A stretch of 36,284 bases of DNA from NCBI GenBank assembly GCA_023664725.1, contig JAMPFA010000019.1:1-36284 (forward strand), written 5' to 3'. Source of the DNA: Roseburia sp. GTDB lineage: Bacteria; Bacillota; Clostridia; Lachnospirales; Lachnospiraceae. The notes under the pieces are model-generated. The model made no database searches. It was not told the DNA's origin and saw only the letters and a list, made by a program, of their open reading frames with translations. Shown here piece by piece: positions 24,242-32,604 of the stretch (the stretch's first letter is position 1; each line of letters opens with the position of its first letter). The translations under genes and the position numbers were made by a program.

Positions 24242-26713
24242 TTATCCATTTCCTTCAATCTCAACATTTAATTCGCATCCGTCATCCGTCCAGAAACGGA
24301 TGTATGCATTTTCTTTTGTTTTCGGCTCTATCCAGCGCACCGCAGCCATTGCACATCCCTCATAAGTTGTTATGGTATCCGAGAAATAATCTTCTTCACT
24401 TGAGGGAGCCGCAGTTCCAAAGCCTTCCAGTATTCCATTTCCGGTTACTTCTGCATGAAGTTTTCTCGCTTCTGTTTCCTGTGGATTATAAATTCCATTC
24501 TCATCTTCAAGCCACACTTTTATATACGCAACATCACGTTCCTTTTCTGTAACCCGGCGGGCCTGTAACTTTTTCACCGTTCCGGCAGTGACAAGCTCAT
24601 ACTCTCCGATCACTTCTCCTGCACGGTAAGCAACTGCCTTAAGCGTTCCCGCTTCATAAGGCACTTCATATACTGCAGTAAAATGATTCCATTTTCCGGC
24701 TGGTTTCCTGCCAAGTGTTTTCCCATTTAAGAAAAGTTCTACTTCATCACCTGATGAATATACATCCACACAAGCCGTTGTTCCTTCCCAGCCATTCCAT
24801 GTCCAGCTGTTGATATTGTCCTTAAACATCCAGGCTGTTTTACTTGCTGTCTGTCCGGTATGTTCTAACCGTTCTACTGCAATATAGGGCTGATCCGTCA
24901 AACCATACACAATCTCCCGGAAATAGCTGATGGGTCTGCGATTGCCGATCAGGTCAATATCCCCGATATAGCCAAGACGCTCAGGATAAAAACTTGAAAA
25001 ATTTGTTTTCTCATCATAGTGGAATATTCCCACCCCGGCTTCTCCTATATAGTCATATCCAGTCCATGTGAAATCACCGATCACATGGGGGTATGTTTCA
25101 ACCAGATCCCAAAGATTTTCAATGTCTGCCGGATATGTTTCTGTGCCAAGAACCGTTTTTCCCGGATGCAGTTCATGCTCCAATACATATCTCCCACTTA
25201 GATAATTAAGCCCCGTAATGTCACAGCTCTGGGAACATTCTTCCAACGCCTCCGTCACAAGGGGGTGTTTTGCAAAAAAATCCCCTTTTTCTCCTGCCAT
25301 AAGGCTCATGAAGCTGTTCAGTGCATTGCTTCCGCCACCGCTTCCATTCCCCTGGGTATCCATACCGAATTGTTCCACAACTTCCTTCATAATAACTTTC
25401 AGGCGTTTTCCCGCACAGTTTAATGCATTCAAAGCATTGGTTGTATATCTGGTATGATCCAGTTCGTGAACCTTGCCGCACAAAAAACGATTAATCCATG
25501 ATCCCTGCTTTGTTCCGGCTTCCTGAATTTCATTTCCCACAGAATAAATAATCACGGAAGGATGATTATAGTCCTTTGCCACCATATGGCTCACCCACTG
25601 CTCTGCCTCCTCCTGAAAGATTTCCGCATAGTCATAGGTATTCTTGCCTCTGTCCCACATGTCGGTCAGCTCATCCATCACCAGCATTCCAAGACGGTCA
25701 CATGCTTCCAGCATTGCCCTGCTCATGGGATGATGGGCACTGCGTATGGCATTAAACCCGGCTTCCTTTAATCTCATACAACGATACCACTCTGTTTCTG
25801 GAAATGTCTCTGCACCAACGATCCCATTATCATGGTGAATACATGCACCTCTAAGATTTACCGTTTCCCCATTTACCTGAAAACCCCGGACCGGGTCAAG
25901 GGCCAGTACACGGATCCCGAAAAAAGCAGATGTCGTGTCACATATTCTCTTACCTGTCTTTGTCTGAATACGGCACTCATATAATGCCGGATGCTCCGGG
26001 CTCCATTTATGAGGAGCAGCCACCGGTATCTGTACCCTTACTTTTTCCGTCCTGTCTCTACGGAATACAACCATCTGCTTTTCCTGGGCTGCCAGTTCTC
26101 CTTCGTACTTAAGTTCAATCCGGCATTCCGCCTCCAGTCCCTGTCCGGTAATATTTCTCAATTCTGCATATACTTCTACAACTGCCACCTCATCACTGAC
26201 TGACAATGTGGTGATCCGCAATCTATCCTGGGGCACATACACATCTGTACCAATCCACAGATTCACATCACGATAAATTCCTGCTCCTGTATACCACCGG
26301 CTGTTTGGCTGTCTGCTGTTATCCACATCAATCTTTATGGTATTTTCCTCTTCATACCATATCCAGGGCTTCAAATCTATGGAAAAGCCCATATAGCCAT
26401 TCCGGTTTACGGCAGCACATGCCCCGTTGATCCAGACTTTTGCCGTTCCATAAATCCCTTCAAATTCCAAAAATACATCCTGAGTTCTCCAGGCTTCCGG
26501 TACAAAAAATGATTTCTCGTAAGTATAGGCTCCTCCCGGATAAAAGCCGCTCTGTGCCCCTGCCGGGCAGTCTTTTTCTCTTTTTTCACGGATCATGGCA
26601 TCATGGGGAAGTGTGACAAGAGATGCCTTTTTTTCTCCGTAAAAAGCCTTCAGGCGGTCATCCTGGCCTGCTTTTTCAAATGTCCAACCTTCATTAAATT
26701 TAAGACACTGCAT
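24242..26713 (-). CDS. Glycoside hydrolase family 2, beta-galactosidase-like
   Basis: 823 residues. A jelly-roll sugar-binding domain (about 1-160, with YTGAGIYRDVNLWIG), an Ig-like domain (160-270), a TIM barrel (270-600) and C-terminal Ig-like/DUF4982-type domains. The likely acid/base is Glu395 in SVGNEIQE and the nucleophile Glu525 in VLGTETYP; LRGACIHHDNG is the family barrel entry. No signal peptide, so it acts inside the cell on sugar brought in by the symporter 23 nt upstream. Substrate may be beta-galactoside, but GH2 also covers glucuronides and mannosides. Ribosome site AGAGGAA. Probably AraC-regulated. Confidence 0.93.
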   Translation of the reverse strand: MQCLKFNEGWTFEKAGQDDRLKAFYGEKKASLVTLPHDAMIREKREKDCPAGAQSGFYPGGAYTYEKSFFVPEAWRTQDVFLEFEGIYGTAKVWINGACAAVNRNGYMGFSIDLKPWIWYEEENTIKIDVDNSRQPNSRWYTGAGIYRDVNLWIGTDVYVPQDRLRITTLSVSDEVAVVEVYAELRNITGQGLEAECRIELKYEGELAAQEKQMVVFRRDRTEKVRVQIPVAAPHKWSPEHPALYECRIQTKTGKRICDTTSAFFGIRVLALDPVRGFQVNGETVNLRGACIHHDNGIVGAETFPETEWYRCMRLKEAGFNAIRSAHHPMSRAMLEACDRLGMLVMDELTDMWDRGKNTYDYAEIFQEEAEQWVSHMVAKDYNHPSVIIYSVGNEIQEAGTKQGSWINRFLCGKVHELDHTRYTTNALNALNCAGKRLKVIMKEVVEQFGMDTQGNGSGGGSNALNSFMSLMAGEKGDFFAKHPLVTEALEECSQSCDITGLNYLSGRYVLEHELHPGKTVLGTETYPADIENLWDLVETYPHVIGDFTWTGYDYIGEAGVGIFHYDEKTNFSSFYPERLGYIGDIDLIGNRRPISYFREIVYGLTDQPYIAVERLEHTGQTASKTAWMFKDNINSWTWNGWEGTTACVDVYSSGDEVELFLNGKTLGRKPAGKWNHFTAVYEVPYEAGTLKAVAYRAGEVIGEYELVTAGTVKKLQARRVTEKERDVAYIKVWLEDENGIYNPQETEARKLHAEVTGNGILEGFGTAAPSSEEDYFSDTITTYEGCAMAAVRWIEPKTKENAYIRFWTDDGCELNVEIEGNG

Positions 26714-26736
26714 ACTTTATTCCTCTCTTTTACTGA

Positions 26737-28116
26737 TCAATCCTTAATTTTTTCCATATCAATTCTCTTGTTCTCTTTTTCCACATTCATAAAGCCTAAA
26801 AGAACGGTAATCACAACACCAAGAATAGCAGGAAGCGTAATGTACATATTGAAGATCATACTGATGGCGCCACTTGTCTGGGTAGCTACTGTCCCTACAT
26901 ATCCGCCAGCGCTTAACAGCCAGCCCACAGCCGCTGTGCCAATACCGCCGCCCACCTTAACTCCAAGGGAAGAACAGCTAAACATCATCCCATCAATACG
27001 GACTCCCTTTGTACGGTATGTATATCCACTAATCTCTGCGATCAGAGCGTTTAATGTTCCTGTCATACTTCCTGCAAATGTGCCTTTGAGGAACATAAAC
27101 AAAAGCATCATGGATAAGTTTTTCTGCCATGCAAAATAGATCAGGAAAATTCCCAAAACATCACTGATCACATATCCCCAGAAATTGACCTTTTGCATAC
27201 TTCCTGTCTTTTTTACTAAAATCGGTGTGAAAATAAGGGCAATGATAACCGGGAACATTTTCATCATTGAGAACATACCAAGCAAAGAGCCATCACCAAG
27301 TACATTTTCCATAAAGAAAATGGCCGAACCTGTGGTAAGGTTGCTCATAAAATAATATACAATGTAGATTGCAACGATCAATACATAATACTTATTGCCG
27401 ACTAAAAGCTTCAGGGACTCCACAAAACCAATCTTATCATCCTGTGGTTTTGCATCTTCTACAGGTGCAGCATTTTCTTCTTCCGGCAATTCTTTTACGC
27501 TAAGGCAGCTAATCGTATTTACAACCAGACCGATCAGTCCACAGATAATTGCCACCATACGCCATCCATTTGCTCCGCCCCCAAATGCCGCAACACCCTT
27601 TGTCACAGAAAATCCCATTACAATGTTTGTTACTACTGCAAACATAAAACGGACAGATCCAAGCTGCACTCTCTCATTCTTATTTCTGGTAATGAGGGCT
27701 GACAATGCAGAATAAGCGATTCCGTTTGCCGTGTAAAATACTGCATTCAATGCCGTGTAAAATGCAAAGAAATAAGCATACTGTGCTGTTGTTCCAAGCC
27801 CGCCTGGAATGGAGAATAAAAGAACCAGGCAAAGTGACACGCCAATCTGTGCATACAGCATCCACGGTCTTGCCTTGCCAAGCTTTGATTTCGTACGGTC
27901 AATCAAGCTGCCGAATATAACATCCGAGAATCCATCCAGAAATTTTGATAACAGCATCAGCGTACCAACAATTCCCGTATCCAGCCCCATGGTATCAGAC
28001 AAATACAAAAGCACAAAACTGGACACCAATCCATAACTGGTATTAGATGCCAGATCCCCTGCTCCATATGCTGCTTTCTGATACCATTTTAAGTATTTCT
28101 TTTCCATTTCGTTCAT
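26737..28116 (-). CDS. GPH-family sugar:cation symporter (MelB-like MFS)
   Basis: 459 residues with about 12 membrane spans. The start KKYLKWYQKAAYGAGDLASN with the conserved Asp and later GSLIDRTKSKLGKARPWMLY are hallmarks of the glycoside-pentoside-hexuronide cation symporter family (melibiose, glucuronide and xyloside carriers). It takes up an oligosaccharide or glycoside with Na+ or H+; the sugar cannot be read from sequence. Forms an operon with the GH2 gene and diverges from the AraC regulator, so all three probably serve one substrate. AAAGGAGG lies about 10 nt before the ATG. Confidence 0.93.
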   Translation of the reverse strand: MNEMEKKYLKWYQKAAYGAGDLASNTSYGLVSSFVLLYLSDTMGLDTGIVGTLMLLSKFLDGFSDVIFGSLIDRTKSKLGKARPWMLYAQIGVSLCLVLLFSIPGGLGTTAQYAYFFAFYTALNAVFYTANGIAYSALSALITRNKNERVQLGSVRFMFAVVTNIVMGFSVTKGVAAFGGGANGWRMVAIICGLIGLVVNTISCLSVKELPEEENAAPVEDAKPQDDKIGFVESLKLLVGNKYYVLIVAIYIVYYFMSNLTTGSAIFFMENVLGDGSLLGMFSMMKMFPVIIALIFTPILVKKTGSMQKVNFWGYVISDVLGIFLIYFAWQKNLSMMLLFMFLKGTFAGSMTGTLNALIAEISGYTYRTKGVRIDGMMFSCSSLGVKVGGGIGTAAVGWLLSAGGYVGTVATQTSGAISMIFNMYITLPAILGVVITVLLGFMNVEKENKRIDMEKIKD

Positions 28117-28220
28117 TACTTGTGAACCTCCTTTTCCTCCACAGTCTTTTGGTTATTTTGTCGATATATTCATCTATAACCACTTGTGTGATTGTATCTA
28201 TCATTTTAATAAGTTGTATT

Positions 28221-28249
28221 TTACAATGATATAACATATGTGATAAAAT
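28221..28249 (+). promoter_or_regulatory. Promoter of the AraC regulator gene
   Basis: TTACAA (28221-28226), 17-nt spacer, TAAAAT (28244-28249), 44 nt before the regulator's start. The same A+T-rich intergenic region must also hold the symporter promoter on the other strand, which I cannot place with confidence. Confidence 0.65.
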
Positions 28250-28267
28250 GAATTAGAGTTTTTATCA
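28241..28267. promoter_or_regulatory. Inverted repeat at the regulator promoter, possible operator
   Basis: TGATAAAA (28241-28248) and TTTTATCA (28260-28267) form a perfect 8-bp inverted repeat with an 11-nt centre. It overlaps the -10 box of the AraC gene and lies before its ribosome site, so it could serve autoregulation. Confidence 0.45.
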
Positions 28268-28293
28268 TATTCGTGGTTATAAAGGAGGAGTTT

Positions 28294-29346
28294 ATGAAAA
28301 CACATCCGTCTTATACCGTAAAAGACATTATTGAGCAGGAGAATTCTGAAAGCGCCATTAATTCCTATATCAAGATACTTGCACCTGTTTCGTTCACTCT
28401 GGAAACCTGTAATAGAACAGAAAGAAGTAATTATATGAACATTTTCATGACATCGCCAATGGAAAACAATTTTTATCATATTCAAAACGAGGCAGAAATC
28501 CAGAAGTTCAATGCAAGAGTGCCCCATATGCATGACTTTTATGAACTGCTGATTGTTTTAGACGGCGAGATCCGCCAGCAGATTGAGCAGTCCGACCTTG
28601 TATTCCGCAATGGAAGCTGTTGTTTAATGAACCATAATATCATCCACAAAGAATTTTTTCATTCCAATGCAACCATTCTTTTCATTGGAATGTCGAAAGA
28701 ACTGGTAAAACATCTTTCCGAAGATGAGCAGAAGGTCTATTTCCCCGAAATCGAGCAGCCAGGCGCAAACCCTATACTCAAATTTCTCACAGACAATTCC
28801 GATAATCCCGATACAAAGGAATACCTTGATTTCCTTCCGGCCATCAATAACAGGGACTGGTATCGTACCCTTCACACCTTAACAGACAATATCCTGCGGG
28901 CAATTATGTTCCCCCGGCTTGGCTCTACCTATGTCATCAAAGGGATACTTATGGAACTCTTTGATTATCTGTCCGATCCCAGGCACTTTCATCTCACACC
29001 TGTCCATGTGGAATCCGACAATGACTTTTTGCTTTTTTCCCATATCAGCCATTTACTGGAAGATACCAGCGGGCGGATCACCCGTTCTGAACTGGAAAAG
29101 GCGCTAAATTACAGTGGCAACTATATCAATGCCATAGTCAAAAAATATACGAACCTCTGCCTGTTCGATTACGGTCAGACCTTCTGCATGAAAAAAGCCG
29201 CTTCCTTACTGCTCAACTCAGATTCTTCCATTCTGGAAATCATGGAAGAATTGCATTTTACAAATACAACACATTTTTACAAATGTTTCAAAGAGCATTA
29301 TCACATGACGCCAAAGCAATTCCGAGTGGCTAAGAGAGGCTTATAA
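28294..29346 (+). CDS. AraC family transcriptional regulator
   Basis: 350 residues: an N-terminal cupin sensor domain (about 75-150; VPHMHDFYELLIVLDGEIRQ) and a C-terminal pair of helix-turn-helix motifs (about 250-350; MEELHFTNTTHFYKCFKEHY, then MTPKQFR). The cupin presumably binds the sugar or a derivative. It diverges from the symporter-GH2 operon and is the natural controller of both. The ATG at 28294 has AAAGGAGGAG just upstream; an in-frame GTG at 28273 lies before that site and is rejected. The last bases overlap a converging acetyltransferase remnant. Confidence 0.93.
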   Translation: MKTHPSYTVKDIIEQENSESAINSYIKILAPVSFTLETCNRTERSNYMNIFMTSPMENNFYHIQNEAEIQKFNARVPHMHDFYELLIVLDGEIRQQIEQSDLVFRNGSCCLMNHNIIHKEFFHSNATILFIGMSKELVKHLSEDEQKVYFPEIEQPGANPILKFLTDNSDNPDTKEYLDFLPAINNRDWYRTLHTLTDNILRAIMFPRLGSTYVIKGILMELFDYLSDPRHFHLTPVHVESDNDFLLFSHISHLLEDTSGRITRSELEKALNYSGNYINAIVKKYTNLCLFDYGQTFCMKKAASLLLNSDSSILEIMEELHFTNTTHFYKCFKEHYHMTPKQFRVAKRGL

Positions 29347-29523
29347 TACAGAATTCTTTATTCGTTCATATATATTGCTCATTTCTTCCCTTTCATTATA
29401 TAAATCCTGATACATCTTCGTTTCAACCACACAGAAACCTGCCCTATCCAGGGTTTTGCAGGAAGCAATATTTTGAGCATTAGCTGTCGCAACAAGTTTT
29501 TTCAGATTATATTTTTCATACAT
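29341..29523 (-). pseudogene. C-terminal fragment of a GNAT acetyltransferase
   Basis: About 60 codons: MYEKYNLKKLVATANAQNIA, then SCKTLDRAGFCVVETKMYQD. This is the final third of a GNAT fold, with the ANAxNxASxKxLxRAGF signature. The acetyl-CoA-binding part is missing; the sequence upstream is a palindrome and then the start of an unrelated VOC gene. Confidence 0.75.
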
Positions 29524-29531
29524 ATAGTCTG

Positions 29532-29560
29532 CTAGTACAACGAATACTAAGTTGTACTAG
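29532..29560. repeat. Perfect 10-bp palindrome at the breakpoint of two truncated genes
   Basis: CTAGTACAAC (29532-29541), 9-nt centre, GTTGTACTAG (29551-29560). It lies exactly between the broken end of the VOC gene and the broken start of the GNAT fragment, and supplies the stop codon of the VOC frame. Confidence 0.85.
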
Positions 29561-29732
29561 GATTTTCCTTGTCATAATAACCATTCATAATACAAAGGTT
29601 AAGTCCTTCATAATTAAATATGGCGAAACGTTTTCCATTTGCAGCGCTTACCTTCATATCAAAAACTTTCTCATAAAATGAAACAGATTTATCAAAGTCT
29701 TTAACAACCAAATAGATCGAACCATATCGCAT
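29547..29732 (-). pseudogene. N-terminal fragment of a VOC (glyoxalase/bleomycin resistance) protein
   Basis: Starts normally with MRYGSIYLVVKDFDKSVSFY, and KVFDMKVSAANGKRFAIFNY is the first beta-alpha-beta unit of the VOC fold. It stops at 61 residues, where the family normally has about 120, at the palindrome. The second module with the remaining metal ligands is absent, so it is unlikely to be active. Confidence 0.8.
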
Positions 29733-29751
29733 TGCTATTCTCCATCTCTTT

Positions 29752-30588
29752 TTAACTTAATTTATCCGCCAGCCTTTCAAGGCTCTCTTTATTCATCGGC
29801 GGAATCAGAACATGATCTGCATCAAACTGCTGAATGCCGCATTGCCGAATTTCTTTCATAAATTTCTCATAGGGGTACAGGCCATCCAACATGCGATCTT
29901 CGCTATAAATATAAAATTGAATGAATCCCTCGCTTATCTTTAGCTCATTCAAATTCAAAAATTCTTCCGCACAGAAAAATCCATCCGCACAGATAGGAAA
30001 AACACTTTCGCACTCTTCTGTCAACACATAAAAAGCGCCTATTTCCGCTGTACCATTTTTTTGCAGAAGCTGCGGTTTGGCGTAATATACATCCTGCGAT
30101 TGGATAACGTGTAAGGTCTGCTCAAAGTCCTCAAGATCCGTACAATCTCTCCAACATAACACTTTATCTTCCGGCAAAGTATAAGGCCATAATGCCAGTG
30201 TAAATATATATTTCTGATATTCTTTGTGATTGCAAAAATCCGTCAATGATGCCAAACTGAATTCTACAAATTTATCAATATTTTCTTCCAATTCTCCAGA
30301 TGTAAAAGTCCGTTCTTCCTCGATACAATACATCTCCACCTTGCCCAAACGCCGTTCTATTTCTTTAACCAGCCTGATGAAATCTGTTATCTCTCCTCTT
30401 GTGGTAGGAATATTATAACTTATCTCATAAAATCCATTTTCACCTTTTGTTCCATCAAAAAAAATCCCTCTTCCGATTCTATCCGGGTTATAAAAAATAG
30501 TTGTTTTACCATTCTCCTGATCTTCCCGTAAAATAAAAAAATCATCATCAGAGCCATACCTAAATCCGCAGGAATTTCCTCAATCCAT
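29752..30588 (-). pseudogene. DUF4299-like protein with an early nonsense codon
   Basis: A frame of 278 residues reads from ATG 30588 as M-D-stop-GNSCGFRYGSDDDFFIL and continues unbroken to 29752, ending DADHVLIPPMNKESLERLAD and KLS. The only block is TGA at codon 3 (30580-30582). Later starts, such as an ATG for MYCIEEE, would lose the first third. Composition and the piece GAFYVLTEECESVFP resemble DUF4299 proteins of Firmicutes, role unknown; I am only moderately sure of that family. One CGA to TGA change would explain the stop. Confidence 0.6.
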
Positions 30589-30602
30589 TAGTCTGAAACC
30601 TG

Positions 30603-30892
30603 TCATCTATGAATATACATTCTTGTCAGATCATGCTCGTCATCTCCCTGTACCATACACAAAAACTCCCATCCATAACGTTCATAAAAACTGGTGTGGT
30701 CTGTTACAAGATATAAAGTGGCAATTCCTTTGTCTCTCATATCCTCACACACATAATTTAGTAAAGCGCCAGCCACTCCTCCATGCTCTCCATATATGCC
30801 TCTAAGGGAATACCCCATTTTTCATGAAACCACTGTGCCGCCTGTTCTTTTATTTCGGGCTTATCTGTCAGCCGTACTATTTCATAATTCAT
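30603..30892 (-). pseudogene. GNAT acetyltransferase with internal deletion
   Basis: Start intact: GAGGTGATGATA then ATG, MNYEIVRLTDKPEIKEQAAQ and WFHEKWGIPLEAYMESMEE. The next frame resumes at GVAGALLNYVCEDMRDKGIA and goes on to YERYGWEFLCMVQGDDEHDL and MYIHR. The missing middle (about 50 residues) would hold beta strands 2-4 and most of the acetyl-CoA site, and the length (290 nt) is not a multiple of three, so the join also shifts frame. Confidence 0.8.
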
Positions 30893-30916
30893 TATCATCA
30901 CCTCACGAACGTAAAT

Positions 30917-31372
30917 TTATAAGACAAACATAATCCACAAAATGGGATATGTTTTCCTGATATCTCTGCCAGCCAAAAGATATACACTTCCAAAGGCTAA
31001 GCCTGCAATCATTGTTACAATCCCTGTTGAAATATCCTTGGTGAAAAAATGTCCGATTCCCCATGTAATTGCAACGATAATCCCACCATAAGGAATATTC
31101 CGCCTGCGAAACCATTTTTCAAAAGCATTTTGTCCAAACACCAAAATAAGCGTCACTAAAACTGTTTCAAAAATATAGTATATGTACTGAAAAACAATTT
31201 TCACAGGATCGTTTGCATAAAATTCTTTTATTACCTTACTACCGTTCCAGTCAAAATAAGAGAGAATTTATTTCATCTGCTCTATCCCAAAAGCCAACAA
31301 TACTTCTAACCCCAAACCTGCAAAGGCTAATAGGGCTAAAACCAAATAATTTGTTCCAGATGCTTTTTTCAT
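30917..31372 (-). pseudogene. CPBP family membrane protease, deleted
   Basis: ATG at 31372 (GGAGG about 10 nt upstream) opens MKKASGTNYLVLALLAFAGL and runs 34 codons to a TAA at 31268-31270. The same frame then resumes with YFDWNGSKVIKEF and membrane segments ending NIPYGGIIVAITWGIGHFFT, with the conserved His of the last CPBP motif, to 30917. The central part, with the EExxxR motif of CPBP (Abi) intramembrane proteases, is missing. Not functional as it stands. Confidence 0.75.
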
Positions 31373-31422
31373 ATAAACTTTTCCTCCAAATTACGATTAC
31401 CTTTTGGCATACTTCTAAATGA

Positions 31423-31803
31423 TCACCCTTTCTGATAAGCCTGGTGTTCTTTGGAAAGTTCTCTGTACAACTCCTCTGCACTCCAAAATATATTATGGGG
31501 CGTGAGAATTGCTTTCAGTCCTATGGGCGGAATGGAAGCTTTTTTGTATTCCTCCAAAAATTGATCCAGCATATCCGAATCCAGACCGGAAAATACCATC
31601 ATTTCGGATGGAAAATCCATTCCGGTATAGGTGGTATTTTCCCTGTGAAATCCGGATATCCCGGCGAGATATCCCAGTTTTTGGGAGCAGGAGGACGGCT
31701 CTATTTTCGAAGTGCGTATCCCCATCTTCCGGCATACACTTTCAATCTGACCTGCCTTACCCTGTTCTACATAAAATAAAAGAATGTGTCCTTTATCTGC
31801 CAT
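31423..31803 (-). CDS. DUF3783 family protein
   Basis: 126 residues. The C-terminal half, EMMVFSGLDSDMLDQFLEEY and PIGLKAILTPHNIFWSAEEL, is the DUF3783 signature; the N-terminal half (MADKGHILLFYVEQGKAGQI) looks like a small alpha/beta domain that may bind a short peptide or nucleotide, unproven. Full length for the family. It is intact between decayed genes and has a GGAG-type ribosome site. Function unknown. Confidence 0.85.
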   Translation of the reverse strand: MADKGHILLFYVEQGKAGQIESVCRKMGIRTSKIEPSSCSQKLGYLAGISGFHRENTTYTGMDFPSEMMVFSGLDSDMLDQFLEEYKKASIPPIGLKAILTPHNIFWSAEELYRELSKEHQAYQKG

Positions 31804-31911
31804 AAAAATTTCTCCTCCATATTTCGTCTGTATTGTATTATTTGATTACAAATGTCATAAGCTGCCTCCTTCACTGCTGACATACATTTTACTTATTCGG
31901 ACATACTATCT

Positions 31912-31934
31912 TTGACATTGAATGCAAAAGCATC
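31912..31934 (+). promoter_or_regulatory. Possible promoter of the CmpB-type membrane protein gene
   Basis: A consensus TTGACA at 31912-31917 is followed after about 18 nt only by a weak -10 (CATATG). The strong AGGAGG at about 31959-31964 is 16 nt from the first sensible ATG (31981), unusually far. Confidence 0.35.
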
Positions 31935-31980
31935 CCATATGCCTATACAAACACTATCAGGAGGTTTCCCACACTATAAC

Positions 31981-32604
31981 ATGAAAAACAAGAAAGATAA
32001 ACTGAATTTCCAACAACCGCATTCCCCACGAAAAAAAAACGTCTCCCTCCTGATCTCCCAGATGATATTCTTCTTTTTCCTGGCCTCGATCGGCGGCTTC
32101 CTCTGGGAAGTCCTGATTTTTCTGTTCAAAGACGGAACCTTCTGCAACCGTGGCTTTCTCTATGGCCCATGGCTGCCGGTTTATGGGGCTGGGGCTGTCC
32201 TTTTCTACCTTCTGCTGGGAAACCCCATACAGCGAATCTTATATTCCAAACCTTTGAAAAAACGTCATCCAGTTACCATTTTTTTCCTCACTATGCTGAT
32301 TGGAACTCTTTTGGAACTGGGGATTGGATACTTTTTAGATACGGTCTGGGAGCTTCGCTACTGGGATTATAGAGAATCTTTTTTTAATTTTCACGGCTAT
32401 ATCTGTCTTTTCTCTGCTCTTGGCTTTGGAATTGCAGGCACTGTCTGGATCTGCTTTCTGTCCGGTTTTGTAACCAGACTCTGGCTGAAAATCCCCCAAT
32501 CTGTGCGGGGTATCATCAACATGACCCTGCTTTTGCTCTTCGTAGTAGACTGCGTGGCCGCCCTGATCATCCCAAATGTGGGGAAGGGAATTACCTTTTC
32601 CTAA
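31981..32604 (+). CDS. CmpB-type putative ABC transporter permease (PF06541)
   Basis: 207 residues with a short basic N-terminus (MKNKKDKLNFQQPHSPRKKN) and four to five membrane spans. FFLASIGGFLWEVLIFLFKD and FCNRGFLYGPWLPVYGAGAV carry the GFLWEV and GxLxGPxxPxYGxG motifs of PF06541, a family called putative ABC permease though no ATPase is found beside it, here or usually. The ATG at 31981 is my choice; an ATG at 31939 is possible but has no ribosome site. The end overlaps the GH43 gene tail to tail by 14 nt. Confidence 0.85.
   Translation: MKNKKDKLNFQQPHSPRKKNVSLLISQMIFFFFLASIGGFLWEVLIFLFKDGTFCNRGFLYGPWLPVYGAGAVLFYLLLGNPIQRILYSKPLKKRHPVTIFFLTMLIGTLLELGIGYFLDTVWELRYWDYRESFFNFHGYICLFSALGFGIAGTVWICFLSGFVTRLWLKIPQSVRGIINMTLLLLFVVDCVAALIIPNVGKGITFS

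Noticed and set aside
23914-24267. Minus-strand 117-codon open frame after the GH2 gene
   Set aside because: No ribosome site, Phe/Leu/Ile-rich low-complexity translation, overlaps the GH2 end; treated as noncoding.
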